Shown: positions 1 through 6,945, counted from the first letter of the stretch. The stretch is DNA of 11,244 nucleotides from Ardenticatenales bacterium (GCA_020634575.1 JACKBM010000080.1:1-11244), one strand, 5' to 3'. Notes: generated by a model not told the origin, from the letters alone. Numbers and translations are program-made.

Positions 1-1
1 C

Positions 2-40
2 AGCTAACAGCTAAGAACTAACCGCTAAAAGCTGACAGCT
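2..40. repeat. Degenerate 7-bp tandem repeat (AGCTAAC-like), copy 1
   Basis: Five full heptamers plus four bases follow each other in register from position 2: AGCTAAC, AGCTAAG, AACTAAC, CGCTAAA, AGCTGAC, then AGCT. The first 15 bases (2-16) are identical to 5956-5970 in a second array of the same kind. The array lies 26 bases upstream of the DUF1385 start codon and covers the place where a -35 box would fall for the TATACT -10 element at 47-52. Its left end may extend beyond the window. It resembles the short tandemly repeated heptamers known from cyanobacteria, but no function can be read from the sequence. Confidence 0.75.
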
Positions 41-46
41 CCCCCC

Positions 47-52
47 TATACT
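47..52 (+). promoter_or_regulatory. Candidate -10 box for the DUF1385 gene
   Basis: TATACT matches the TATAAT consensus at 5 of 6 bases and sits 14 bases before the ATG at 67, so the leader would be only about 7 nt. There is no Shine-Dalgarno sequence before the ATG, consistent with a nearly leaderless mRNA. No recognisable -35 box exists at the usual spacing, which falls inside the heptamer repeat. Confidence 0.4.
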
Positions 53-66
53 GGTAAAATTCCCCA

Positions 67-1119
67 ATGTCTTCCACACCAAAGCAATTTAACTACGGCG
101 GACAGGCCGTGATTGAAGGGGTGATGATGCGTGGCTCGCGCGGGCTTTCTGTGGCAGTGCGCAACCCGCGAGACGAAATCGTCATCCACACTGAACCGCT
201 TAACGCGCGCATCTACGGTGGCGGGCTGGGCAAGATCCCATTCCTGCGCGGCGTCATCCTTCTCTGGGATGCCCTGGGGCTAGGCACCAAGGCGCTCATG
301 TTCTCTGCCGATGTGGCCATCGAAGAGGACGAGGTTGCCCCAAATGCTGACCCGGCTAAGGAGGGAAAGAAAGACCCGAGCGAAATCTTCGCCAAGCCCG
401 CTCAGATTGCTACTGTGGTCGTCTCCCTGGCTCTATCTATCGGCCTCTTCTTCTTGCTTCCCGCCTTCCTTGCCGATCTGCTGACTCGCCTCGCCGGCTC
501 CGTCGGCTTGCTCAATACAGACCTGGCCACAGGCAATACGGCGGCCATCAGCCTGTTCACCAACCTCGTCGAGGGGTTTGTGCGGCTCTTCCTGGTCGTT
601 GGCTACATCTGGGCTATCGGCCTGATGCCGGATATCAAGCGGCTCTATGGCTACCATGGCGCCGAACACAAAACAATCAACGCCTTTGAGGCGGGCGCCG
701 AGCTGACGCCAGAGTCTGTGGCCCGCTTCCCCCTGGAGCATCCCCGCTGCGGCACCGCTTTTCTGCTGACCGTGGTTCTTGTTTCTATCCTGTTCTTTAG
801 CGTTTTGACGATCTTAATGCCGGCCCTAAATCATTGGGCGTTGCGGCTGCTGTCGCGGTTGCTGTTCCTGCCGGTGGTAGCGGGCATCGCCTACGAATTC
901 ATCCGTTTCACGGCCAAATACCAGCATTGGCGGCTGATCCGCTGGCTGACGGCGCCCAACCTGGCGCTGCAACGGCTGACGACGCGGGAACCGGATCGGA
1001 GCATGTTGGAGGTGGCGATTGCCGCCTTTAATGAAGTTTTGGCCCTGGAATACGAGACGGCATTGGCCGAAAAAGTGTTACCATTAGATGAATCGGCGCC
1101 GGCGCCGGAAATCAGTTAA
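67..1119 (+). CDS. DUF1385 family (YqhQ-like) integral membrane protein
   Basis: The 350-residue protein matches the DUF1385/YqhQ family. It begins with the family signature GGQAVIEGVMMRG at residues 11-23. A charged linker (about 86-110) is followed by hydrophobic segments at about 113-138, 163-187, 230-252 and 258-282, so it should be an inner-membrane protein. The conserved HGAEHK motif lies at 197-202 and HPRCGT at 225-230. These His, Glu and Cys residues suggest metal binding or catalysis, but the family function is not established. A short conserved C-terminal element (TREPDRSMLEVA) lies near 306-317. The ATG at 67 starts right before the family signature and has no Shine-Dalgarno. The gene is followed after 23 bases by a TPR gene in the same direction and is probably cotranscribed with it. 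Identification is firm; the role is unknown. Confidence 0.9.
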   Translation: MSSTPKQFNYGGQAVIEGVMMRGSRGLSVAVRNPRDEIVIHTEPLNARIYGGGLGKIPFLRGVILLWDALGLGTKALMFSADVAIEEDEVAPNADPAKEGKKDPSEIFAKPAQIATVVVSLALSIGLFFLLPAFLADLLTRLAGSVGLLNTDLATGNTAAISLFTNLVEGFVRLFLVVGYIWAIGLMPDIKRLYGYHGAEHKTINAFEAGAELTPESVARFPLEHPRCGTAFLLTVVLVSILFFSVLTILMPALNHWALRLLSRLLFLPVVAGIAYEFIRFTAKYQHWRLIRWLTAPNLALQRLTTREPDRSMLEVAIAAFNEVLALEYETALAEKVLPLDESAPAPEIS

Positions 1120-1142
1120 GTTGTAGCCGGGTCTGAGCAAAC

Positions 1143-1817
1143 ATGGGTAGCAAAAAACCAGCCAGCGCACAGCGCAAAAAAGCCAGCCAATACAATGAGA
1201 CAGGTCTGCGTCATCTGGCGGCCTGGGAGCTGGAAGAGGCAATCATTGCCTTTGCTGATGCGGTGGCGGCGGATGATACGGACCCGGATTACCACATGAA
1301 CCTGGCGCGGGGCTATGCGCGATCCGGCCGGTTTGACCAGGCCATCGAAGCCCTCGGCAGCTACCTGCATGTCGAAGAGGATGAACAGATCGCGGGTCGC
1401 TTTGAACAGCTCTTCTCCTCAGCCCTTGATCCGGTCGAAGAATCCTTGATCGCTGGGCTACGCGAGCTCAAATGTCCCATGCAGCTCATCGGCAAAACAA
1501 TCCAGATGTGGCTGGAGTTTCGCATTACCCTGGGGCGGCAGCCGCTGAAACTTTCGCGACCAGAAGTCTGGTCAGCTGCCCTGACCTTTGCTATCTTTAA
1601 GGTAAATATGCTGGAGACCTCTCGCCAGGAGATCGAGGCACATTACGGGGTCACGGAACGGGCCCTGAAAGAAAAGTACGACATCATCATCAAAACCCTT
1701 GATCTGATGCCGGGCGACTATCGTTATTTCGTGGGCGACGAAAATCCGCTGGATAAACTGGTGGATGCGGCCCACGAGCTGGACGAAATTTATAAACAGT
1801 TCCACAACGGCAGCTAG
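1143..1817 (+). CDS. TPR protein with HTH-like C-terminal domain
   Basis: The 224-residue protein has a lysine-rich start, then about two tetratricopeptide repeats (residues about 18-85, including LARGYARSGRFDQAIEAL), which normally bind another protein. Residues about 95-224 form a second, mostly helical part. Within it, the stretch around EVWSAALTFAIFKVN, then REIEAHYGV-type residues and ALKEKYDIIIKTL, resembles the helix-turn-helix/cyclin-box-like region of the DUF6398 type found next to repeat or SEC-C domains. That resemblance is from memory and is weak. No signal peptide or membrane segment is seen, so it is probably cytoplasmic. The start is ATG at 1143, with only a poor GAG element upstream, 23 bases after the DUF1385 stop. 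It may work with the DUF1385 protein, but this rests only on adjacency. An inverted repeat at 1834-1858 follows the gene. Confidence 0.75.
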   Translation: MGSKKPASAQRKKASQYNETGLRHLAAWELEEAIIAFADAVAADDTDPDYHMNLARGYARSGRFDQAIEALGSYLHVEEDEQIAGRFEQLFSSALDPVEESLIAGLRELKCPMQLIGKTIQMWLEFRITLGRQPLKLSRPEVWSAALTFAIFKVNMLETSRQEIEAHYGVTERALKEKYDIIIKTLDLMPGDYRYFVGDENPLDKLVDAAHELDEIYKQFHNGS

Positions 1818-1833
1818 CCTGCCGGCAGCATAG

Positions 1834-1858
1834 CAGGCCCCTCCCGGGGACGGGCCTG
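1834..1858 (+). terminator. Possible weak terminator hairpin after the TPR gene
   Basis: CAGGCCC at 1834-1840 pairs perfectly with GGGCCTG at 1852-1858 around an 11-base loop. Only a broken T tract (GTTTGTCT) follows, so termination would be weak at best. It separates the TPR gene from the malate dehydrogenase gene. Confidence 0.35.
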
Positions 1859-1888
1859 GTTTGTCTGAACTGCTCAACCTTTACTCAC

Positions 1889-1893
1889 GAGGA
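1889..1893 (+). promoter_or_regulatory. Shine-Dalgarno site of mdh
   Basis: GAGGA lies five bases upstream of the ATG at 1899 and fixes that start. It is one of the few clear ribosome binding sites in this window. Confidence 0.7.
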
Positions 1894-1898
1894 TTAAC

Positions 1899-2840
1899 AT
1901 GATCAATAAAGTTGCATTTTACGGCGCCGGCAATGTCGGCGCGACGGCAGCGCATTGGCTTGCCGGCATGGAGATCGCGGACTGCGTTCTCTTTGATATT
2001 TTTGGTCAGGTTGCCGCCGGCAAGGCGCTGGACCTGTATGAGGCTGGCCCGCCCATCGGCTTTGATGCCCGCATCACCGGTTCCAATGACCCCGGTATCA
2101 TTGAAGGAGCCGATGTCATCGTGGTCACCGCAGGTGTACCGCGCAAGAAAAACCCGGAAACGGGCCAATTCCCCAGCCGCGATGAGCTGGTCAAAATCAA
2201 CCAGGATGTCACCACCCAGGTAGCTGCCAACATCAAGCAGTACGCGCCCAACGCCATCGTCATCATGGTCACCAATCCGCTGGATGCGATGTGCCATGTG
2301 ATGCTGAACGAGACTGGCTTCCCCCGGGAGCGGGTGATCGGTATGGCTGGCGCTCTGGACACGGCCCGTTATAAGACGTTCATCGCTAAGGAACTTGGCG
2401 TCAGCGTCGACGATGTTCACGGCATCGTCCTGGGCGGTCACGGTGACACGATGGTGCCGCTGCCGCGTCACACCTCGGTCGCGGGCATCCCGCTCACGGA
2501 GCTAATGCCCGCTGAGCGTATCGAGGCGATCATTCAGCGCACCGCCAAGGGTGGCGGCGAGATCGTCGGCCTGCTGGGTTACAGTGGTTATTACGCCCCG
2601 GCTGCCGGCACGGCCATCATGGTCGAGTCAATTCTGAAGGACAAGAAGCGGGTCCTGCCCTGCGCCATCTACACGCAGGGTGAGTATGGCTACAGCGACC
2701 TGTTCCTGGGTCTCCCGGTTGTCCTGGGCCGCAACGGTCTCGAGAAAGTCATCGAAATGGACCTGAACGACCACGAGAAAGCGCTTCTGGACAACTCCGC
2801 CAATGCGGTGGCATCCGTTGTCGAGGTCCTGGGCTACTAA
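1899..2840 (+). CDS. mdh: Malate dehydrogenase (LDH-like, NAD-dependent)
   Basis: The 313-residue enzyme should interconvert malate and oxaloacetate with NAD(H) in the cytoplasm (EC 1.1.1.37, TCA cycle). The Rossmann fingerprint GAGNVG is at 9-14, with acidic Asp33 at the end of strand 2, as expected for NAD. VTNPLDA (124-130) supplies Asn126, LDTAR supplies substrate-binding Arg157, and GGHGDT (179-184) supplies catalytic His181. Arg82 in the VPRK stretch, rather than a Gln, points to malate over lactate. The length fits the LDH-like MDH family. One oddity is that the mobile active-site loop between Arg82 and Arg94 is about six residues longer than in E. coli Mdh. A good Shine-Dalgarno, GAGGA at 1889-1893, lies five bases before the ATG. 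A strong terminator follows at 2868-2897. The gene appears to be its own transcription unit or the end of one. Confidence 0.95.
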   Translation: MINKVAFYGAGNVGATAAHWLAGMEIADCVLFDIFGQVAAGKALDLYEAGPPIGFDARITGSNDPGIIEGADVIVVTAGVPRKKNPETGQFPSRDELVKINQDVTTQVAANIKQYAPNAIVIMVTNPLDAMCHVMLNETGFPRERVIGMAGALDTARYKTFIAKELGVSVDDVHGIVLGGHGDTMVPLPRHTSVAGIPLTELMPAERIEAIIQRTAKGGGEIVGLLGYSGYYAPAAGTAIMVESILKDKKRVLPCAIYTQGEYGYSDLFLGLPVVLGRNGLEKVIEMDLNDHEKALLDNSANAVASVVEVLGY

Positions 2841-2867
2841 GCCCGACCCCTTTCCGCAAATAACGCA

Positions 2868-2897
2868 GAGGCGCGCCAATGGCGCGCCTCTTTTTTT
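2868..2897 (+). terminator. Intrinsic terminator of mdh
   Basis: A perfect 10-bp GC-rich stem (GAGGCGCGCC / GGCGCGCCTC) with a 3-base AAT loop is followed by an unbroken run of seven T at 2891-2897. It lies 28 bases after the mdh stop codon and is a textbook Rho-independent terminator. Confidence 0.93.
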
Positions 2898-2903
2898 GTG
2901 CGC

Positions 2904-2958
2904 GGGGTTGGTGGGAACCCGTCGGGTCTATACTAACCCGACGGGTTCCCCCAACCCC
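2904..2958. repeat. Long inverted repeat with ACCCGTCGGGT cores
   Basis: The arms 2904-2927 and 2936-2958 are reverse complements except for one unpaired base, giving 15 bp plus a bulge plus 8 bp, with an 8-base loop (2928-2935). Each arm holds the small palindrome ACCCG-W-CGGGT beside a G-rich tract and matches the tandem units of 8133-8468, especially the leftmost GGGTTGGGG-type units. It lies between the mdh terminator and the convergent MFS gene, like a REP/BIME element. It could form a strong hairpin or cruciform and may add to termination from both sides, although no T tract follows. Confidence 0.85.
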
Positions 2959-2962
2959 TTAC

Positions 2963-4213
2963 CTATTCAACTTCCGCCACGGGTTCCAGCGGCTCATCCG
3001 CCTGGCTGAGCGATTGCCGGTTGACGCCGATGTAGGTCAGAATGATGCCGCCGCAGGTCGCCAGGGTATAAGAGGCGCCGATCACCGTTGCCAGCCAACC
3101 AATCAGAAAGCCGCTAAGCGCGCCAAACCCATAGGTCAGCGTATAAATGCTCTGGATACGCTCACGCCACTCATCATTGACAATCAGCAAGAAAAGCGAC
3201 TTGATGGTGACATCATAGGCCGTCAGCATCGCCCCCAGAATGAAAATTAGAACAAGAGATAGGACATACCAGGGAGAAAAACCAAATAACATCAGGAAGA
3301 GGCCACTGCCGGCGACCGAGAAAACCAGCAGCCGGCTTTTCCGAGCCGTATCCCCCAGGCTGGCGATGGCCAGGTTACTCCCCATCGCCCCGATACCGCG
3401 GACCGAGGAGAGCAAACCCAGACCAGCAGCACCCACGCCCAGGACGTCGCGGGCCACGACCGGCAACAGTGTGCCATACGAAAAGCCAAACATCTCGATG
3501 ATGACACTCAGGGTGAGCAATTTGCGCAGGGGCGCCTGTGTGAGGGCATAGCGAACGCCAGACCAGGCCGCCTGCAGCACCGGTTCAGCCCGAGCCACGG
3601 AACGGAACTGCCCCCGTACAATGAACATCACCAACGCTGCCAGCAGGCCGGCGCCGGCAGCAAAAAAATAGCCATAGGCCACACCAAATTTCTCAATCAG
3701 CGTCCCGGCGGCCGAGGAACCGATCACCATGGCCACATTAAAGCCCAGGCCAATGGCGGCGTTGGCGTTGAGGATACGCTTCATGCCGACTTGCTGGTAG
3801 ACAACGGTGTTAAAGGCAGGTGCGCGGACGGAGATAAGCATCCCCTGGAGGAGGCTGACGGCGAGGAGGTGCCAGAGCTGGATCCGGCCGGTAAACACCA
3901 ACACCCCTAACAGAGCCAGAAAAAAGGCGGTCAGCAGCTGAACCAGGATCAGCACCCGACGCTTCTCCAATCGATCCAACATGACCCCGGCAAAGATGCC
4001 AAAGCCAACCTGGCCAATGCCCCGAAAGGCGGCGACTGCCCCCACCCAGAAGGCCGAGTCGGTCAGTTCCAATACCAGCCAGCCGCCTGTCAGCCCATTG
4101 GCCATCATGCTCATGACACTGAAGGCCGAAGCCAACCAGAGCCAGCGAAAGGTCGGTTCGGCAAAAGCCATCATGATGCGCCGGGTCAATGTTGTCATAA
4201 TGCGCGATAACAC
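2963..4213 (-). CDS. MFS transporter (EntS/MFS_3-like exporter)
   Basis: The 416-residue protein is a 12-helix major facilitator. Hydrophobic helices run along the whole length, and a motif A-type loop with GVMLDRLEKRR (residues 76-86) lies between helices 2 and 3, as in the family. The arrangement and the FAEPTFRWLWLASAFS-like start resemble the EntS/MFS_3 group, which exports siderophores, drugs or other small molecules by proton antiport. The substrate cannot be told. The frame opens at GTG (4213) and an ATG lies five codons in (4198). Neither has a Shine-Dalgarno, and the ATG at 4198 may be the true start. The gene converges on mdh and ends 5 bases from the inverted repeat at 2904-2958. 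Upstream on the same strand lie the small repeat protein and the rRNA methyltransferase gene. Confidence 0.88.
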   Translation of the reverse strand: MLSRIMTTLTRRIMMAFAEPTFRWLWLASAFSVMSMMANGLTGGWLVLELTDSAFWVGAVAAFRGIGQVGFGIFAGVMLDRLEKRRVLILVQLLTAFFLALLGVLVFTGRIQLWHLLAVSLLQGMLISVRAPAFNTVVYQQVGMKRILNANAAIGLGFNVAMVIGSSAAGTLIEKFGVAYGYFFAAGAGLLAALVMFIVRGQFRSVARAEPVLQAAWSGVRYALTQAPLRKLLTLSVIIEMFGFSYGTLLPVVARDVLGVGAAGLGLLSSVRGIGAMGSNLAIASLGDTARKSRLLVFSVAGSGLFLMLFGFSPWYVLSLVLIFILGAMLTAYDVTIKSLFLLIVNDEWRERIQSIYTLTYGFGALSGFLIGWLATVIGASYTLATCGGIILTYIGVNRQSLSQADEPLEPVAEVE

Positions 4214-4267
4214 AGCGCCAGGAGCGGCGCCGGGAGGTCAAAGTTACAAACGGCGAATTGTATTACA

Positions 4268-4684
4268 TTATCGAACCACAGGTAAATGGAGCTGGTGCAG
4301 CGGCGGCATCAGCGTGGCATAGAGCAGATCGCGCCGGTCCGCAGTCTGGTAGACGATGTGCAGGAAGCCGAACTCGTCGACAGCAATGCCGGGATACCAG
4401 CCGGTGTCATCCTGGTCATCAACCGCAGTAATGGTCCAGATACCATTCTGCCGGCGGGCGTATTGCGGCGCATGGGCCACCGGGTCGTGATAAGCGACAT
4501 GAACCACGCCATCGGGGCCCACAGCAATGGCAGCAGCCGGTCGAGGCGCCGTCAGTTCAACCACAGCTTCTTGCCACCAGCTCACCCCATCCCAGAAGGT
4601 GCACATCAAGCTAGTTTCATCTGTATTGTCTGCCCGCACCTGGCCACCGCCAAATGATGCCCGGCTATGCGTCCCCGCCTTCAC
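4268..4684 (-). CDS. C-terminal remnant of a BNR/beta-propeller-like repeat protein
   Basis: The 138-residue frame contains two related repeats. They have the pattern W-x(n)-V-x(n)-[SG]-P-x-IAVGPDGVVHVAYHD and GIAVDEFGFLHIVYQ, followed by a Y-A-R or Y-A-T stretch. This is typical of the sialidase/BNR-like beta-propeller repeats common in secreted proteins. The end, LHLPVVR, resembles the short hydrophobic C-terminal tails I recall on secreted Chloroflexota proteins. There is no signal peptide, and residues 1-26 look unrelated to the repeats. The frame opens at a GTG (4684) with no Shine-Dalgarno, only nine bases after the methyltransferase stop and in the same frame as it. A later ATG is at 4606. 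Two blades cannot close a propeller, so this is probably the left-over 3' end of a larger gene whose front was lost. A small functional protein is possible but less likely. Confidence 0.55.
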   Translation of the reverse strand: MKAGTHSRASFGGGQVRADNTDETSLMCTFWDGVSWWQEAVVELTAPRPAAAIAVGPDGVVHVAYHDPVAHAPQYARRQNGIWTITAVDDQDDTGWYPGIAVDEFGFLHIVYQTADRRDLLYATLMPPLHQLHLPVVR

Positions 4685-4693
4685 GACACAAAA

Positions 4694-5932
4694 TCAGCTT
4701 CGCAGGGCGATACATTTCAGGTAGGCCCCTTCGGGGAAACCAATCGGATGATCGATGGCATGCTGACTGGTGCGCAGAACCTGGCCGGGCCGGCCAGCCT
4801 CGCGCACCGTTTCCTGGACCAGGGCAAAAAAGGGCTCAGCGGCTACCCGGCTGGAGCAGGAGGCGGCCACGAGGATACCGGCCGGTGCCAGCAACCCCAG
4901 CCCTGCCAGCACCAAGCGCCGATACGCCACCAGCGCCCCGGGCACATCCGCCTGCCGCCGGGCAAACGACGGCGGATCCAGCACAATCAGATCAAAACGA
5001 CGACCGTGGCGAGCCAGCAGCGCCATGGTCTGGAAAGCGTCGCCGACAAGCGTCTCGTAATCAGCAGCCGGCCGGCCGGTCAGGTTCTCATTCCGTTTGA
5101 AATTGCGTAGGGCGGTGGCGGTGGCCGGCTGGCTCTGGTCGATGGTCACCAGGGCGCGCGCCCCGCCGCGGGCCGCATGAAGGGCAAAGCCACCATGGTA
5201 GGCAAAAACATCCAGCAGGTCACGGCCCGCCGCCAGGGTCTCAACATAGGCCCGGTTGTCACGCTGATCGAGGAAATAGCCGGTTTTCTGGCCCGCCACC
5301 GGATCCACTTCCATGAGGAAGCCATTCTCCCGAAACAAAAGCGGCGGCTCGGGCAGCGTGCCGTGCAACAGCTGACCGTCGGTTAATCCGGCCAGAAACT
5401 CCGGCTGCGCGGCGGCGCGACGACTCAGGCGCAGGACAATTCCGGCCGGTCGCCACAACTCGACCAGCAGCGGCACCAACGTCGTCAGATGGGGCACCCA
5501 GGCAGCCGTATCCAGCCGTAACACCTGCACCGTAGCATACACATCGACGACCAGGCCCGGCAGACCATCATTTTCGCCATGGACCAACCGTAGGCCGGTG
5601 ACGGACTCATCGGCCTGCAAAGCAGCCCGGCGGCCAGCCGCTGCCAGCAGCCGGCCGCGAAACCAGGCCGCATCAATCGGCGCCGGCTCGCGATGTTGCA
5701 GCACCCGCAAGCGAATGGGCGAGGTCGGATCATAAAGGCCAATCGCCAGAAAACGGCGCTCGCCATCAAAAACGACCCCCAGGTCGCCGGGCTGCCCGGC
5801 AAAGCTGACCGAGGTCACCCCACCATCAAACAACCAGGGGTGCCCCTGCCGCAGTTCCCGCTCCGCCGCGGCCGTCACCCGAATCGCCAGACGGCGCGAA
5901 TCCGGTCGGGGCAATCTTGCGAGGTCAAACAT
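4694..5932 (-). CDS. 23S rRNA (cytosine-C5) methyltransferase, RlmI family
   Basis: The 412-residue protein has the RlmI/YccW layout. An N-terminal PUA-like RNA-binding part (about 15-85) is followed by a linking region and a Rossmann-fold SAM methyltransferase domain from about 200. Diagnostic stretches are GQKTGYFLDQRDNR (214-227), the SAM-binding DVFAYHGGFALHAA (241-254), VLDPPSFAR (317-325) and AASCSS (357-362), where Cys359 is a candidate catalytic residue. The tail HPIGFPEGAYLKCIAL is also typical. By family it should methylate one cytosine of 23S rRNA (C1962 in E. coli) in the cytoplasm; the exact target base here is inferred. Start ATG 5932 has no Shine-Dalgarno but lies six bases after a TACAAT -10 box, so the mRNA is probably leaderless. 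It is divergent from homoserine kinase. Confidence 0.88.
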   Translation of the reverse strand: MFDLARLPRPDSRRLAIRVTAAAERELRQGHPWLFDGGVTSVSFAGQPGDLGVVFDGERRFLAIGLYDPTSPIRLRVLQHREPAPIDAAWFRGRLLAAAGRRAALQADESVTGLRLVHGENDGLPGLVVDVYATVQVLRLDTAAWVPHLTTLVPLLVELWRPAGIVLRLSRRAAAQPEFLAGLTDGQLLHGTLPEPPLLFRENGFLMEVDPVAGQKTGYFLDQRDNRAYVETLAAGRDLLDVFAYHGGFALHAARGGARALVTIDQSQPATATALRNFKRNENLTGRPAADYETLVGDAFQTMALLARHGRRFDLIVLDPPSFARRQADVPGALVAYRRLVLAGLGLLAPAGILVAASCSSRVAAEPFFALVQETVREAGRPGQVLRTSQHAIDHPIGFPEGAYLKCIALRS

Positions 5933-5938
5933 GGCAGG

Positions 5939-5944
5939 ATTGTA
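5939..5944 (-). promoter_or_regulatory. Candidate -10 box of the RlmI-type gene
   Basis: On the minus strand TACAAT (5 of 6 consensus bases) ends six bases before the ATG at 5932, which would place the transcription start at or next to the start codon. No clear -35 box is seen; the expected place lies in the heptamer repeat 5956-5993. Confidence 0.45.
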
Positions 5945-5955
5945 ACGTAGCCTGG

Positions 5956-5993
5956 AGCTAACAGCTAAGAGCTACCAGCCAACAGCTATTAGC
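5956..5993. repeat. Degenerate 7-bp tandem repeat (AGCTAAC-like), copy 2
   Basis: Five heptamers in register (AGCTAAC, AGCTAAG, AGCTACC, AGCCAAC, AGCTATT) plus AGC lie in the 94-base spacer between the divergent methyltransferase and homoserine kinase genes. The first 15 bases are identical to 2-16. The repeat lies over the expected -35 regions of both divergent genes. Confidence 0.8.
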
Positions 5994-6012
5994 ATTTTCC
6001 CCCGCTTTCGAT

Positions 6013-6022
6013 TCTAATAAGG
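6013..6022 (+). promoter_or_regulatory. Weak -10 box and Shine-Dalgarno of thrB
   Basis: TCTAAT (6013-6018) is a possible -10 element and AAGG (6019-6022) a short, closely spaced ribosome binding site four bases before the ATG at 6027. The two sites adjoin, so they may not both be used. A TTAGCA at 5989-5994 could be a poor -35 box with 18-bp spacing. Confidence 0.3.
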
Positions 6023-6026
6023 TTGT

Positions 6027-6944
6027 ATGAAACAAGTCACGGTTACGGTGCCAGCGACAACGGCCAATCTCGGACCTGGTTTTGATTGCCTGGGTCTAGC
6101 CCTGAATCTGCACAACACAGTCACCTTCCGGCCGGTCGAACAAGGCCTGAAAATCTCAGTGGCCGGCGAAGGCGCTGAGGCAATCCCGACGGATGAGAGC
6201 AACCTGGTTTACCGGGCAGCGCAGCAGTTATTTCAGGTAGTAGGGCGGAAACCGGCCGGTCTCATCATCGAGCAGAACAACTGCGTCCCTGCCTCGAGCG
6301 GCCTGGGCAGCAGCGCCTCCGCTGTCGTGGCCGGCCTCGCCGGCGCCAATGCCTTGATTAACGCCGGCTTCAGCCAGTCAGCCCTGCTGGATATGGCGGC
6401 GGAAATGGAAGGTCATGCCGACAACGTCGCGCCCGCCTTTCTGGGTGGGCTGGTCCTGTGCAACAGCCTGAACCAACCGGGCGAACCCGGCCAGTTCCAC
6501 ACGGAACAGATCCCAACGCCGGTCTACCACGTCGTCCTGGTCCTGCCCGATGTGGCGCTGCTCACTCGGGATGCACGCGCTCTTCTGCCGACCCAGGTCA
6601 GCCGGGCTGACGCCATCTTCAACATCAGCCGTATGGGCCTCCTGATTCGCGCGCTGATGGCCGGGGATTTTGCCAAATTGGCCCTGGCGATGCAGGATCG
6701 GCTGCACCAGCCTTACCGCATGCCGTTGATCCCGGGCTTCCAGGCGGCGGTGCGGGCGGCGCAGAGCCATGGGGCGGTGGCGACCGCGCTAAGCGGCGCC
6801 GGTCCCAGCCTGATCGCCTTCAGCCAGGACAACCACCGGCCGATCGCCGACGATGTTCAGGCAGCCTTTGCGGCAGCCGGGATCAGCAGCCGCAGCTGGA
6901 TCCTGACCAGTGACAACAACGGCTGCCGCGTGCAAATCCAGTAG
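6027..6944 (+). CDS. thrB: Homoserine kinase (GHMP family)
   Basis: The 305-residue enzyme should phosphorylate L-homoserine with ATP (EC 2.7.1.39), the step before threonine synthase in threonine synthesis, in the cytoplasm. All GHMP kinase motifs are present. Motif 1, PATTANLGPGFDCLGLAL, begins at residue 9. The ATP-binding loop VPASSGLGSSASAVV is at 87-101. EGHADNVAPA (128-137) carries the His-Asp-Asn cluster near the substrate. Motif 3, SGAGPS, is at 256-261. Length and motif order match ThrB rather than mevalonate or galactose kinases. The gene stands alone, with no threonine or homoserine biosynthesis partner next to it here. It is followed 10 bases later by a palindromic hairpin that serves mainly as a terminator for the opposite-strand tRNA. 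Confidence 0.95.
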   Translation: MKQVTVTVPATTANLGPGFDCLGLALNLHNTVTFRPVEQGLKISVAGEGAEAIPTDESNLVYRAAQQLFQVVGRKPAGLIIEQNNCVPASSGLGSSASAVVAGLAGANALINAGFSQSALLDMAAEMEGHADNVAPAFLGGLVLCNSLNQPGEPGQFHTEQIPTPVYHVVLVLPDVALLTRDARALLPTQVSRADAIFNISRMGLLIRALMAGDFAKLALAMQDRLHQPYRMPLIPGFQAAVRAAQSHGAVATALSGAGPSLIAFSQDNHRPIADDVQAAFAAAGISSRSWILTSDNNGCRVQIQ

Positions 6945-6945
6945 G

